A stretch of 42,553 bases of DNA from a bacterium (GTDB taxonomy: Bacteria > Campylobacterota > Campylobacteria > Campylobacterales > Sulfurimonadaceae), in the NCBI GenBank assembly GCA_018824305.1, contig JAHJGM010000020.1:1-42553 (forward strand), given 5' to 3'. A program made the position numbers and the translations under genes. Shown one piece after another: positions 25,040 to 33,058 of the stretch. Under the pieces are notes generated by a model. The model searched no databases and was not told the DNA's origin. It worked only from the letters and a program-made list of their open reading frames with translations. Numbering within the stretch: position 1 is the first letter of the stretch; the number at the start of each line of letters is the position of its first letter.

Positions 25040-25871
25040 CTATTCCCTTGCATAATGGGTGTGCCTTATTATAGTTTTGCATCTTGAGCGCACTTCCCAA
25101 CTTCGTATATATCTGTGTCGTAGCCATAGAAGAGTGACCTAACAGTTCACTAACATCGGCAATTCTTGCATTATTATTTAAAAGTATCGTTGCATACGAG
25201 TGACGCAACTGATGAGGAGTGACCTTTAGTGACACTCTTTTAAACACCTTAGTAATGATATATCTTAAACTATTTTCGCTTAATTTTTGGCTATTTTGCT
25301 CAAAAAGGTATTTTTTTGGATGGGTCTGAGCCACATATTCGCGTAAAATTTTAGCCGTGCTTTGCAATAGAGGGATATCTCTTTGTTTATTCCCTTTTCC
25401 TACTACCCGTATCCACTCTTCGCCTATATCTTCAAGCTTCAGACCTGCAAGCTCGGAAATACGCAGACCAAGCGTATAGAGCATCGTTACGACTAAACGT
25501 TCTTCAGGCTCTGCAACATTCAAAGCCTCCATTATATGATTGTGAGGTATAGGTTTTGGAAGTGTTTTAGGAACCTTGATACTCTCATCGGCTTTTAATG
25601 TAACATGCTCCTCTTGAGTATTTATATACTCGACAAATGAGCGAATCGCGCTTAGTTTTTTAGCGATTGTCTTCTGTTTAAGCCCCGCAATCTTTATGCG
25701 GTACGGCATCAAGTTAAAAAGAGTCGTTTTCTCTTTTGTTTCTATCTCTATCAAGGGGATCGCTTCACTGAGCGCTTCGTCATACGTTTTTAGTGTAAGG
25801 TCGGAATAACCTCTCACTTTTTCCAAATAGAGAAGAAAAGATTTTTTATATTGAAGGGGTGAGTTTTTCAT
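25026..25871 (-). CDS. Tyrosine recombinase (Xer family)
   Basis: A 281-residue site-specific recombinase. The N-terminal SAM-like core-binding domain (about 1-90) precedes a complete catalytic domain: Arg in GLRISEL (about 152), Lys in VVGKGNKQ (about 174), HQLRHSYAT (about 221-229), LGHSS (about 244-248) and the nucleophile Tyr in TQIYTKL (about 254). This is the layout of chromosome-dimer resolvases. Helicobacter and Campylobacter use a single XerH of about 355 residues; this protein is shorter, nearer XerC/XerD size. It overlaps genes on both sides and sits in a housekeeping operon, so it is not part of a mobile element. No dif-like site was found nearby. Confidence 0.88.
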   Translation of the reverse strand: MKNSPLQYKKSFLLYLEKVRGYSDLTLKTYDEALSEAIPLIEIETKEKTTLFNLMPYRIKIAGLKQKTIAKKLSAIRSFVEYINTQEEHVTLKADESIKVPKTLPKPIPHNHIMEALNVAEPEERLVVTMLYTLGLRISELAGLKLEDIGEEWIRVVGKGNKQRDIPLLQSTAKILREYVAQTHPKKYLFEQNSQKLSENSLRYIITKVFKRVSLKVTPHQLRHSYATILLNNNARIADVSELLGHSSMATTQIYTKLGSALKMQNYNKAHPLCKGIDDTF

Positions 25872-26307
25872 GAAGCTTTACAAACTCATTATGATAATAT
25901 GCCGCTTCTTGCACCAATGCTTTATCGGTTACAACACTGGGTGAAAGCTTGACGTATCCATCGACGACTATTTCTGACATAAGTTTCATTTTTGCTCTAT
26001 CGCCGTCACTGAGCGTATCTTGATGTGCCAGAGCATCGATCTCACTCATATATTTTTTTGCCTGCTGAATATACTTGGCATACTGCAAAGATATCTGAGA
26101 CTGTGCCATTATCGTAGAAGCCATACGGTTGTAAACATTGAGGGCAAACGCCTCTTTTGAAAGAGAAAGTGATTTTTCGTAATCACCCATGTGATAGTAG
26201 TATTTTGCTTCAAAAGATTTTTCATACGAGGGATTTACGATCAAGTAAACAGCCATGACCAGAAGTAATGAAAAGCTGGCTATGAACAAAACATATTTAT
26301 AGGGCAT
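25846..26307 (-). CDS. Small membrane-anchored helical (TPR-like) protein
   Basis: A 153-residue protein with one N-terminal TM helix (about 3-22: YVLFIASFSLLLVMAVYLIV) and a helical periplasmic domain. The segment YYHMGDYEKSLSLSKEAFALNVYNR resembles one TPR unit, and the rest is helical. I do not recognise a named family. It overlaps the acyltransferase by 11 bases and the recombinase by 26 bases, so it is a fixed part of this operon. A role in anchoring or assembly is possible, but nothing shows it. Confidence 0.75.
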   Translation of the reverse strand: MPYKYVLFIASFSLLLVMAVYLIVNPSYEKSFEAKYYYHMGDYEKSLSLSKEAFALNVYNRMASTIMAQSQISLQYAKYIQQAKKYMSEIDALAHQDTLSDGDRAKMKLMSEIVVDGYVKLSPSVVTDKALVQEAAYYHNEFVKLHEKLTPSI

Positions 26308-26920
26308 GCTCCATCAACCTCTCTTTTATCAGTTTTCTTGCATCTTCCATATTATAACCACTTAAATCCATAGGTTCACTGGCAAAAAATTCCAACGTTC
26401 CAAACGGTTTTGGTATAACGAACCTGTCCCAGCTGTTAAGCTGCCAGTATCTTGTCGGTCTACAATTATACACTATTACTTTTGCACCCGTTTTTTGAGC
26501 CATCACCACTACACCGTCAGTGACATGGTAACGAGGTCCTTTAGGTCCATCGGGGGTGATGCCAATATCATACCCCTCTTTTAGACTTCTTATCGCCTGC
26601 ATCAAGACTTTTGCCGCATTGCGGTTTGTAGATCCTGCGATCGTTCCGAGCTTGAAATATCTCATTGTCTTTGAGATAAGCGCACCGTCGAAATGGTCGC
26701 TTATAAGGACATTTGCTTTTGGTATTTTGCGTAACTGAAAATAAAGATACGGTTCCATAAGCAGATCACCGTGCCAAAAAGCAAAGATGATAGGTTCTGT
26801 GGGTATATTTGAGGGAAGATGAAATACTTTTCTGCTGGTAAAATATACCAGACGCATCAAAACCATGCCGATGAAGGGTATTAATGCCAATGCAAGCGCT
26901 CTTAATATTCGTTTTTTCAT
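26297..26920 (-). CDS. DUF374 lysophospholipid acyltransferase-family protein
   Basis: A 207-residue protein with one N-terminal hydrophobic segment (about 4-27) and a glycerolipid-acyltransferase-like fold. Conserved blocks are IIFAFWHGDLLMEPYL (about 45-60), SDHFDGALI (about 74-82, the H-x-x-x-x-D-like site), AGSTNRNAAKVLMQAI and GYDIGITPDGPKGPRYHV, which is the DUF374 signature. The family is related to LpxL/PlsC acyltransferases and probably acts on lipid or lipid A precursors at the inner membrane; the substrate is not known. It follows miaB by 4 bases, as I recall for HP0269-HP0270 in H. pylori. Confidence 0.87.
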   Translation of the reverse strand: MKKRILRALALALIPFIGMVLMRLVYFTSRKVFHLPSNIPTEPIIFAFWHGDLLMEPYLYFQLRKIPKANVLISDHFDGALISKTMRYFKLGTIAGSTNRNAAKVLMQAIRSLKEGYDIGITPDGPKGPRYHVTDGVVVMAQKTGAKVIVYNCRPTRYWQLNSWDRFVIPKPFGTLEFFASEPMDLSGYNMEDARKLIKERLMEHAL

Positions 26921-26924
26921 AATC

Positions 26925-28226
26925 TTATTTTACTATCTCACCGATTAAAGAAGCTCTGCCGACATTGGTTATCTTTACATCAGCCAAAGTGCCTAGAAGT
27001 TCATCGCTTCCTTTTACTTTTACAAGATAGTTATTATCGCTTCTGCCGGCTACAAATCCGTCAGGACGCAGCTCTTCAAAATAGACTTCATAGATTTTTC
27101 CAAGTTGTTTTGCGACATTCTTGTCCAATATCTCGTTATGCAGTTCCTGTAAAACAGAAAGTCTCTCCGAACCGACCTCTTCATCCACTACATTTGTAAA
27201 CTCTGCAGCTTCTGTGAGCGGACGTGCAGAGTATTTAAAACTAAACATCTGTTCAAACTCTACCTGACGCACGACATCAAGGGTATCTTCAAAATCTTCG
27301 TCGCTCTCACCGGGAAACGCTACGATGATATCCGTACTCAAACTCACATCGGGTACCATCTCTTTGAGTTTACCGACACGGTTTAAAAACCACTCTTTCG
27401 TATATCCGCGTTTCATATCTTTTAAGACTTTTGACGAACCGCTTTGAAGAGGCATATGCATAGATTTACATATTTTAGGATTAGAAGCAAACTCCTCTAA
27501 AAACTCATCATCCATATGAAACGGATGCGGAGAGGTAAAACGGATACGTCTCAAACCTTCGATTTTGGAGATACGGCGTAAAAGCTCCGTAAAATTCACT
27601 TTTTCATGTTCACCGCTGAAACGGCGACCGTAGTTATTGACGTTCTGTCCAAGTAAAAAAAGCTCTTTTGCTCCGCTGTTTACTGCTTTTTGGCACTCTT
27701 GAAGTATGAGATCCGTCGGGATGGATATCTCATCACCCCTTGTCTTTGGAACTATACAAAATGTACATGATTTATCACAACCGATAGAGATGTTTATGTA
27801 AGCTTTATAGGGGGATGAACGAAAATCTTTAAATGCAAAATCGGATTCATCATAATTGATATCGATTTCGACAGCTTTGTCTTTGTGCAGGACTTCACTT
27901 ATCTTTGATACGTTTCTAGCACCCAGAACAAAGTTGACATAGGGAGCGCGTTTGATGATATCTTTACCCAGATGTGAAGCGGTACAGCCGCACACCCCGA
28001 TCTTAGCGCCCTCTTTTTTGATTTTATTGAAAACACCGAGCTCAGAAAAAAGCTTTTGAACGGGCTTTTCACGAACTGAACAAGTGTTAATGAGAATAAG
28101 ATCTGCTTCTTTTGAATCGTCGGTAAGCACATAATGATCTTTCTCATTCAGCTCTGCTATCATATGCTCGGAATCCCGAACATTCATAGCACAGCCTAGC
28201 GTCTCTATATAGAGTTTTTTACTCAC
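26925..28226 (-). CDS. miaB: tRNA-2-methylthio-N6-dimethylallyladenosine synthase MiaB
   Basis: MiaB is a radical-SAM methylthiotransferase that modifies isopentenyl-A37 of tRNAs reading UNN codons. The three N-terminal cluster cysteines are in [22 protein letters not shown] and CGCTASH; the radical-SAM motif is [11 protein letters not shown] (about 149-159); a TRAM domain ends the protein. The 433-residue length is standard. It follows an HP0268-like gene by 10 bases and precedes DUF374 by 4, matching the Helicobacter order. The second methylthiotransferase here, RimO, differs in its first motif. Confidence 0.96.
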   Translation of the reverse strand: MSKKLYIETLGCAMNVRDSEHMIAELNEKDHYVLTDDSKEADLILINTCSVREKPVQKLFSELGVFNKIKKEGAKIGVCGCTASHLGKDIIKRAPYVNFVLGARNVSKISEVLHKDKAVEIDINYDESDFAFKDFRSSPYKAYINISIGCDKSCTFCIVPKTRGDEISIPTDLILQECQKAVNSGAKELFLLGQNVNNYGRRFSGEHEKVNFTELLRRISKIEGLRRIRFTSPHPFHMDDEFLEEFASNPKICKSMHMPLQSGSSKVLKDMKRGYTKEWFLNRVGKLKEMVPDVSLSTDIIVAFPGESDEDFEDTLDVVRQVEFEQMFSFKYSARPLTEAAEFTNVVDEEVGSERLSVLQELHNEILDKNVAKQLGKIYEVYFEELRPDGFVAGRSDNNYLVKVKGSDELLGTLADVKITNVGRASLIGEIVK

Positions 28227-28236
28227 TACAAATACC

Positions 28237-28482
28237 TTATGCTAGTATGTGCACTTCGTACATGTACTCACTGTCAGCTAATCCGTATTTTACTTCACGC
28301 ATATAAAAGCTTTTGCCTGATGCCTCTATGTGGTCTTGCAGTGCCAAAAGATCTTTATGTGAATTTTCACGGTCGAAATAGAAAATCACTGATCCCTCTT
28401 TTTCTGCACTCTCTTCAATCTTTTTTAGATCGATCTTTTTTGGTTTTTGGTCAATTTCAACACGAGCTAATTTTAGTTCCAT
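28237..28482 (-). CDS. HP0268-family small nuclease-like protein
   Basis: An 81-residue protein beginning [11 protein letters not shown] and ending YMYEVHILA. It lines up along its length with my memory of H. pylori HP0268: [27 protein letters not shown] against SIFYFAPTNAHKDMLKAVDF, and a C-terminal YE[VL]HI. HP0268 has an Smr-like fold and reported DNA-nicking and RNase activity. Position directly before miaB is also the same. An AAGGA Shine-Dalgarno precedes the ATG, and a -10 box at 28516-28511 serves the operon. Nuclease activity here is inferred from the family. Confidence 0.85.
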   Translation of the reverse strand: MELKLARVEIDQKPKKIDLKKIEESAEKEGSVIFYFDRENSHKDLLALQDHIEASGKSFYMREVKYGLADSEYMYEVHILA

Positions 28483-28510
28483 CTAGTATCCTTGCTATAT
28501 AATTATTTGC

Positions 28511-28516
28511 ATTATA
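28511..28516 (-). promoter_or_regulatory. -10 box of the HP0268-like/miaB operon
   Basis: TATAAT on the minus strand (28516 to 28511) lies 28 bases before the ATG at 28482, giving a leader of about 22 bases with AAGGA in it. The opposite-facing nusA promoter is about 70 bases away. Confidence 0.5.
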
Positions 28517-28603
28517 TTAAAAATTCAATAAATATTCGATTAAGTACCCTTTTGAACTTAAAACATTTTTTAAATAAGTTTTTGATATAATCACTCTCTT
28601 CAT
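28517..28603 (-). other. Possible 28-codon ORF with strong Shine-Dalgarno, antisense to the nusA leader
   Basis: On the minus strand TAAGGAGGT (about 28612-28620) is followed 9 bases later by ATG at 28603 and an open frame of 28 codons (MKRVIISKTYLKN...) ending in TAA at 28517. The frame overlaps the nusA promoter and ends directly against the -10 box of the next operon. It may be a leader or chance; the same bases on the plus strand put CCTCCTTA, an anti-Shine-Dalgarno look-alike, into the nusA leader. Confidence 0.25.
28583..28591 (+). promoter_or_regulatory. Extended -10 promoter of nusA
   Basis: TGATATAAT (28583-28591) is a perfect extended -10 (TGnTATAAT). The predicted leader of about 70 bases can fold by pairing TTCATAAAAA (28599-28608) with TTTTTATGAA (28634-28643), with CCTCCTTA in the loop. 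The start codon at 28667 is preceded by AAGGGA. Confidence 0.55.
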
Positions 28604-28666
28604 AAAAATGAACCTCCTTAAAATACATACTATTTTTTATGAAAGCCACCTAAAAAAGGGATACTT

Positions 28667-29803
28667 ATGGAAAAAATTTTAGACATAGTCGATGCAATTG
28701 CTCATGAAAAAGGACTCAAACCGGAAAATGTTCTTGAAGCACTAAAAACAGCATTCGTTCAAACTGCAAAACGCGTAATCAATCATAATTTTACTTTTGA
28801 AGCAGATATTGACAACAAAACAAAAAAAATGCACCTATTTCAAACTATCATAGTCGTAGCAGATGATGATAAAAGATTACAAGATACAGAGATAGCAGGC
28901 GGCTATATCTCTTTAAGTGATGCGATAAAACTTGATGAAGACGTCGAACTCGAAGACCAACTTCAAATAGACCATAGTCTCGAAGATTACGGTCGTACTG
29001 CTGCGGGACGTTTACACAATGAGATCGAGTACCATGTACAAAGACTCGTAGAAAATGAACTTTACAATAAATATAATTCAAAAATCGGCACTATAGTAAC
29101 CGGCCGTGTAACTCTTGTAGACTCAGACCAAAACACTTACATAGAGGTTGATGAAGTGCGCGCAGTTCTTCCTATGAAAAACCGTATCAAAGGTGAATAT
29201 TTTAAAGTCGGAGACCTCTTAAAAGCAGTTGTGCGCCGTGTAAATATAGACAAGACAAACGGTATTCAAATAGAGCTTTCACGTACTTCACCGAAATTTT
29301 TAGAGCAGCTTTTAGCGCTTGAAGTCCCTGAGATCGCCGATGGTGTCGTTTTAATAGAAAAAGCGGCTCGTATCCCCGGTGAAAGAGCGAAAATAGCACT
29401 TCTCAGTATGCACCCGCAAGTCGATGCAGTAGGGGCTACGGTCGGCGTAAAAGGTGTCCGTATCAATGCAGTCAGTGAAGAACTTTTAGGTGAAAATATC
29501 GACTGTATAGAGTACACGACGGTTCCCGAACTTTTTGTCGCACGTGTTATGAGTCCGGCTATCATCTCTCATATAGACATCGAGAGAAATGAAAAAAATG
29601 AACCTGTAAAAGCTATCGTCACTCTTCCGTCTGACCAAAAAAGCAAAGCTATCGGTAAAAGCGGTATCAATATCCGTCTTGCTTCTATGCTCACGGGTAT
29701 GGTCATAGAACTTGTCGAACAAGAAAGTTCATCTGCTCAGACAAACTCTGCACAAGAGGAACAAAAAGACGGTGTTGACGCACTTCAGGCTCTATTTAGC
29801 TAA
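28667..29803 (+). CDS. nusA: Transcription termination/antitermination factor NusA
   Basis: NusA binds RNA polymerase and modulates pausing, termination and antitermination. The 378-residue protein has the N-terminal polymerase-binding domain (ILDIVDAIAHEKGLKPENVLEALKTAF), an S1 domain (GTIVTGRVTLVDSDQNTYIEV, about 140-160), KH1 (VPGERAKIALLS-type RIPGERAKIAL, about 240-255, and VGVKGVRI) and KH2 (VTLPSDQKSKAIGKSGINIRLA, about 320-340). It has no acidic C-terminal repeats, as is normal outside gammaproteobacteria. It is divergent from the HP0268-like/miaB operon and is followed by a strong terminator made of two TACATGTA boxes. Confidence 0.96.
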   Translation: MEKILDIVDAIAHEKGLKPENVLEALKTAFVQTAKRVINHNFTFEADIDNKTKKMHLFQTIIVVADDDKRLQDTEIAGGYISLSDAIKLDEDVELEDQLQIDHSLEDYGRTAAGRLHNEIEYHVQRLVENELYNKYNSKIGTIVTGRVTLVDSDQNTYIEVDEVRAVLPMKNRIKGEYFKVGDLLKAVVRRVNIDKTNGIQIELSRTSPKFLEQLLALEVPEIADGVVLIEKAARIPGERAKIALLSMHPQVDAVGATVGVKGVRINAVSEELLGENIDCIEYTTVPELFVARVMSPAIISHIDIERNEKNEPVKAIVTLPSDQKSKAIGKSGINIRLASMLTGMVIELVEQESSSAQTNSAQEEQKDGVDALQALFS

Positions 29804-29811
29804 ATAACTTC

Positions 29812-29852
29812 TACATGTAAGACTTTTCTTACATGTACACCCTCTTTTTCTC
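29812..29852 (+). terminator. Intrinsic terminator of nusA
   Basis: A perfect 11-bp stem TACATGTAAGA / TCTTACATGTA (29812-29822 and 29827-29837) with the 4-base loop CTTT is followed by a T-rich tract (CCTCTTTTTCTCTTT). Each arm contains the octamer TACATGTA. Confidence 0.8.
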
Positions 29853-29881
29853 TTTGTAACCAAACTTCTCTGTTTTTAATG

Positions 29882-29887
29882 TATAAT
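29882..29887 (+). promoter_or_regulatory. -10 box placed six bases before the NDH-2-like start codon
   Basis: TATAAT (29882-29887) is followed by TTTTTC and then the ATG at 29894, so the transcript would start at or beside the start codon. No Shine-Dalgarno is present. It lies downstream of an in-frame ATG at 29879, which argues against that start. Confidence 0.55.
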
Positions 29888-29893
29888 TTTTTC

Positions 29894-31111
29894 ATGGACA
29901 AGAAAAAAATATTTATCATCGGCGGCGGATATGCAGGAATAAGAACCCTCTCTCATTTATCCAAATGTGAGGATGTTGAACTGTTCTTGATAGACAAAAA
30001 CTCGTATCACTACCTTCAGACGGATGTGTATGATTATATAGCAAGCCAAATAAACCTGTCCGATATTGCGATCGATCTCTACACATACTGTGCCAGCTAT
30101 GAAAAGAATGTGACATTTTTGCATGAAGAAGTTTTGCGTTTTGATCTGGAAAATAAAAAAATAATCACGACAAATAATCGCTATAGATATGATTACCTTG
30201 TCATTGCAAGCGGTTCACAAACTCGGCTTCCTGATTCTATCGAAGGATTAAAGGAAAACTTTCACGGTATAAAATCTCTTGAAAACGCTCTTCTCTTTAA
30301 ACAAAAATTTGAATATTTTATCTATAAAAAAATAGAGAACGAGGGCAAATGTTCATTAGACATAAATTTCAACATCGTCATTGCCGGAAGCGGACTTAGC
30401 GGTGTAGAGATCGCTTCTGAAATGGCACACTACTCAAGAACTTTTTACAAAGATATGGGTTATCTTTGCAGCGGCATCACTATCACGCTTATCAATTCCC
30501 ATGAAAAACTTTTGGCTTCCAATTCCGCTTTTATGCAGGAAAAAGCTGAAAAAAGGCTCAATGATCTTGGAATCAAAATCATAAAAAATGCCCGTGTCAC
30601 CAAAGTCATGGAAAGTTATGTCATACTCAATAACTCGCAAAAAGTGGATATGAACTTTCTTATATGGACAGCCGGAATAATATCGAGTGATCTTGTTTTA
30701 AATATGCAGGTCGCTAAAAATAAAAAAGGCCAGCTTGAAGTAGATGAATACTTTCGATTAAAAGAGTACAAAGAGGTTTACGCCATTGGCGACAATGCCA
30801 ATGTTTTTGACCCTACATCAAAAAGTTCGCTTCCGCCTACAGCACAAGCGGCTGAGCTCGGAGCCGATTATATCTCTCAAAATATCATCAATGAAGTCTC
30901 AAATAAAAAACTCCATGTTAAAAGTATAAAACTCAAAGGTTTTTTTGCGTCCTTAGGAGGTAAATTCGGATGTGGAGAGATTATGGACTATATAACACTC
31001 AGCGGTAAAACAGCTTATATCTTTAAAAAACTCATAGAGATAACCTATAGATTTCCTCTTCAGCAAAGATGTAAAACGGGCTTAAAAAAGATAAGAGCGA
31101 TCATAGACTAA
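29894..31111 (+). CDS. NDH-2-like NAD(P)H dehydrogenase / FAD-dependent pyridine nucleotide oxidoreductase
   Basis: A 405-residue two-dinucleotide-binding flavoprotein. FAD-binding GxGxxG is in IFIIGGGYAGIRTL (about 5-18), the NAD-binding GxGxxG in IVIAGSGLSGVEIASEMA (about 156-173), and the second FAD contact in EVYAIGDNANV (about 296-306). The C-terminal helical part (YITLSGKTAYIFKKLIEITYRFPLQQR) is like the amphipathic membrane-binding end of type II NADH dehydrogenases, which pass electrons to quinone; sulfide:quinone reductases are the alternative, but redox cysteines are not evident in the expected places. I start at ATG 29894 because MDKKKIFIIGGG is the usual start and a -10 box covers the upstream ATG. 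The 3' end overlaps the convergent permease by 4 bases. Confidence 0.82.
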   Translation: MDKKKIFIIGGGYAGIRTLSHLSKCEDVELFLIDKNSYHYLQTDVYDYIASQINLSDIAIDLYTYCASYEKNVTFLHEEVLRFDLENKKIITTNNRYRYDYLVIASGSQTRLPDSIEGLKENFHGIKSLENALLFKQKFEYFIYKKIENEGKCSLDINFNIVIAGSGLSGVEIASEMAHYSRTFYKDMGYLCSGITITLINSHEKLLASNSAFMQEKAEKRLNDLGIKIIKNARVTKVMESYVILNNSQKVDMNFLIWTAGIISSDLVLNMQVAKNKKGQLEVDEYFRLKEYKEVYAIGDNANVFDPTSKSSLPPTAQAAELGADYISQNIINEVSNKKLHVKSIKLKGFFASLGGKFGCGEIMDYITLSGKTAYIFKKLIEITYRFPLQQRCKTGLKKIRAIID

Positions 31112-32067
31112 CTTCGTTTTGCATAAGGGTTCAGTCTAAACAGGATAAAGTCGGCGATCATGTTGCCAAGCAGCGTTAAAAAAGCGGTGATCATAAGTAT
31201 CCCCATAATCACAGGATAATCTCGGCTTAATGCACTCATATAAAAAAATCTTCCCATTCCGTCTATCCCGAATATCGATTCAAGTATGACACTTCCCCCG
31301 ATAAGCCCCGGAAGTGACAATCCTAAGAGTGTAACAACGGGCGGTAAAAGATTGGGAAGTATGTATCTCTTAAGTATGATTTTATCACTAAGCCCCCTAG
31401 CCTTTGCAAAAAAATAATAGTCGCTTTTGAGTATCTCCAGAGTAAGAGAACGTATGTAGATTATCATACTTCCAAGCCCCACAAAGACCATGACGCTGAT
31501 CGGCAGGATAAGATGCCAAGCCATATCCAGATAATAATAAATTCCATTCTTAGGCTCTATGGAATGAAGTCCTGAGAATGGCAAAATATTTAAATTGACG
31601 CTAAAGAGTATGATGAGCAAAAGTGCCAGATAAAAAGAGGGCATTGAAAAAGAGAATAAAGAGAACTGACGGATGACGTAATCGATTTTTTTGTCGTTAT
31701 TGAGCGCTGCTTTTATCCCAAGGTAGATAGAGATGAAAAAGACTAAAAAAAGTGAGATTAGATTTATGACAAGGGTTATGGGGATGCGTTTGGATATTTC
31801 GGTATTCACATCTTCCCCCGTTACAAAGGAAACACCGAAATTAAGAGTCAAGATATTTTTCATCCACTCCAGATACTGGTATAAAAGCGGTTTGTCAAGT
31901 CCGTAAACCGCTTTAAGCTTTGCCAACGCTTCAGCCGTCATATTTGGATTTAGCTCTCCTGCACTGAAAAAACTGTTCGGCGCGATATGAATAGCTAAAA
32001 AGGAGATGACAGATATAAGCAGAAGCATCAAAATCAGATATGATATTTTTTTAATCAGTAAAATCAT
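31108..32067 (-). CDS. ABC transporter permease, DppB/OppB type, orphan
   Basis: A 319-residue permease with six TM helices. It has the N-terminal helix and periplasmic region typical of DppB/OppB (GLDKPLLYQYLEWMKNILTLNFG, about 55-77) and the EAA-loop equivalent YYFFAKARGLSDKIILKRYILPNLLPPV (about 214-241), which contacts the ATPase. In the family it works with DppC, two ATPases and a binding protein to import peptides or nickel. None of those genes is adjacent, so partners must be elsewhere. A -10 box lies six bases before the ATG, suggesting a leaderless mRNA. The last 4 bases overlap the convergent NDH-2-like gene. Confidence 0.9.
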   Translation of the reverse strand: MILLIKKISYLILMLLLISVISFLAIHIAPNSFFSAGELNPNMTAEALAKLKAVYGLDKPLLYQYLEWMKNILTLNFGVSFVTGEDVNTEISKRIPITLVINLISLFLVFFISIYLGIKAALNNDKKIDYVIRQFSLFSFSMPSFYLALLLIILFSVNLNILPFSGLHSIEPKNGIYYYLDMAWHLILPISVMVFVGLGSMIIYIRSLTLEILKSDYYFFAKARGLSDKIILKRYILPNLLPPVVTLLGLSLPGLIGGSVILESIFGIDGMGRFFYMSALSRDYPVIMGILMITAFLTLLGNMIADFILFRLNPYAKRS

Positions 32068-32073
32068 AAAAAT

Positions 32074-32095
32074 ATTATACTACATTCGTTATAAT
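32074..32095. promoter_or_regulatory. Two divergent -10 boxes back to back
   Basis: TATAAT on the minus strand (32079-32074) faces the permease, six bases before its ATG at 32067. TATAAT on the plus strand (32090-32095) faces the DUF234 gene, whose ATG is at 32124. The boxes are 10 bases apart, so the two polymerases would compete for this 56-base gap. Confidence 0.55.
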
Positions 32096-32123
32096 AAATT
32101 ATGCAAAAGAAAATAGAAGCTAG

Positions 32124-33056
32124 ATGCTGTTAGAGCAGTTCAGATCATTTTACGCCAGACACTACCCTGACGATATGGAAAAACAGATAGAGTACTTCTC
32201 CATCTTCGGCGGACTCGGGTGGCAGATAGACATCGACAAACCTCTGGATGAACTCATAGTATCCGTGATCTTAGACAACTATGGGCACCTTCATAATGAA
32301 TTGGCGGCACTCTCTTTGGATGATCCTGAATATTCACGTTTGCTGCACGCTCTTGCTGTAGGAGACAGACGCATATTTAAAGCTTTTAGCCGTGCAGGAC
32401 TCAACAACGGCAACGGCGGTGCGGCACTGGATTTTTTACAAAATAACAATATTCTAGAGATGCAACAATCCCGTGAACGCCATCCAAAAGAGATATACCC
32501 TGATCAAAAGCTAAAACGTGAGATCGCACGCCACCGTATATCTCACAAAATGAGATTTACAAAACCTTTTATACGATTTTGGTTCTACTTTATAACACCC
32601 TTTGCAAGACAGATAGAAGTCGGAAACTATGAAAACTTTTTAAAACGGTTCCAAACACATCAAAGCAGTTATACAAGTCTTGTCTTTGAAGAGCTCTCAG
32701 AACTCCTGCTTGACTATTACACAAGAGATGACCAGATACTCACTAGCGGAAGCTATTGGGATGCAAACGTGGAAATAGATATACTCGCCATCACAAAAAG
32801 TCTCAATATTTATGTCGGTGAATGCAAGTGGACGAACCATAAGATAAATAAAAAAGAGGTACATAAACTTTTGGAAAAATGCACGAAACTCGGCATATCG
32901 CCTAATAAAGTCCTGCTTTTTTCAAAACGCGGATTTTCAAATGAGCTTGAACATAACCAGAGTCCGCAATTGGCACTTTACTCAGCAGAAGATTTTTCTA
33001 TTTTGCTAAAGAATATCTCACAAAACGACTTAATAGAGGGTTTTGCGACTCCATAG
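32124..33056 (+). CDS. Stand-alone DUF234-type PD-(D/E)xK nuclease-like protein
   Basis: A 310-residue soluble protein. The C-terminal half (about 140-300) resembles DUF234, the domain usually found at the end of archaeal-type P-loop ATPases: RFTKPFIRFWFYFITPF, VFEELSELLLDYY, then the nuclease-like core NVEIDILAITKSLNIYVGECKW, with Asp and E-x-K in the spacing of PD-(D/E)xK enzymes. No Walker A or B motif is present, and the N-terminal half (about 1-135), with FSRAGLNNGNGGAALDFL in it, looks helical and perhaps winged-helix-like. DNA cleavage is inferred. It has its own -10 box and ends 2 bases before the convergent J-domain gene. Confidence 0.7.
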   Translation: MLLEQFRSFYARHYPDDMEKQIEYFSIFGGLGWQIDIDKPLDELIVSVILDNYGHLHNELAALSLDDPEYSRLLHALAVGDRRIFKAFSRAGLNNGNGGAALDFLQNNNILEMQQSRERHPKEIYPDQKLKREIARHRISHKMRFTKPFIRFWFYFITPFARQIEVGNYENFLKRFQTHQSSYTSLVFEELSELLLDYYTRDDQILTSGSYWDANVEIDILAITKSLNIYVGECKWTNHKINKKEVHKLLEKCTKLGISPNKVLLFSKRGFSNELEHNQSPQLALYSAEDFSILLKNISQNDLIEGFATP

Positions 33057-33058
33057 TC

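Noticed and set aside
25026-25871. An integrative element marked by the tyrosine recombinase
   Set aside because: The gene overlaps housekeeping neighbours on both sides, base composition does not change, and no flanking direct repeats or cargo genes are seen.
29879-29893. ATG 29879 as the NDH-2-like start
   Set aside because: It precedes the TATAAT box, lacks a Shine-Dalgarno and adds five residues not typical of the family.
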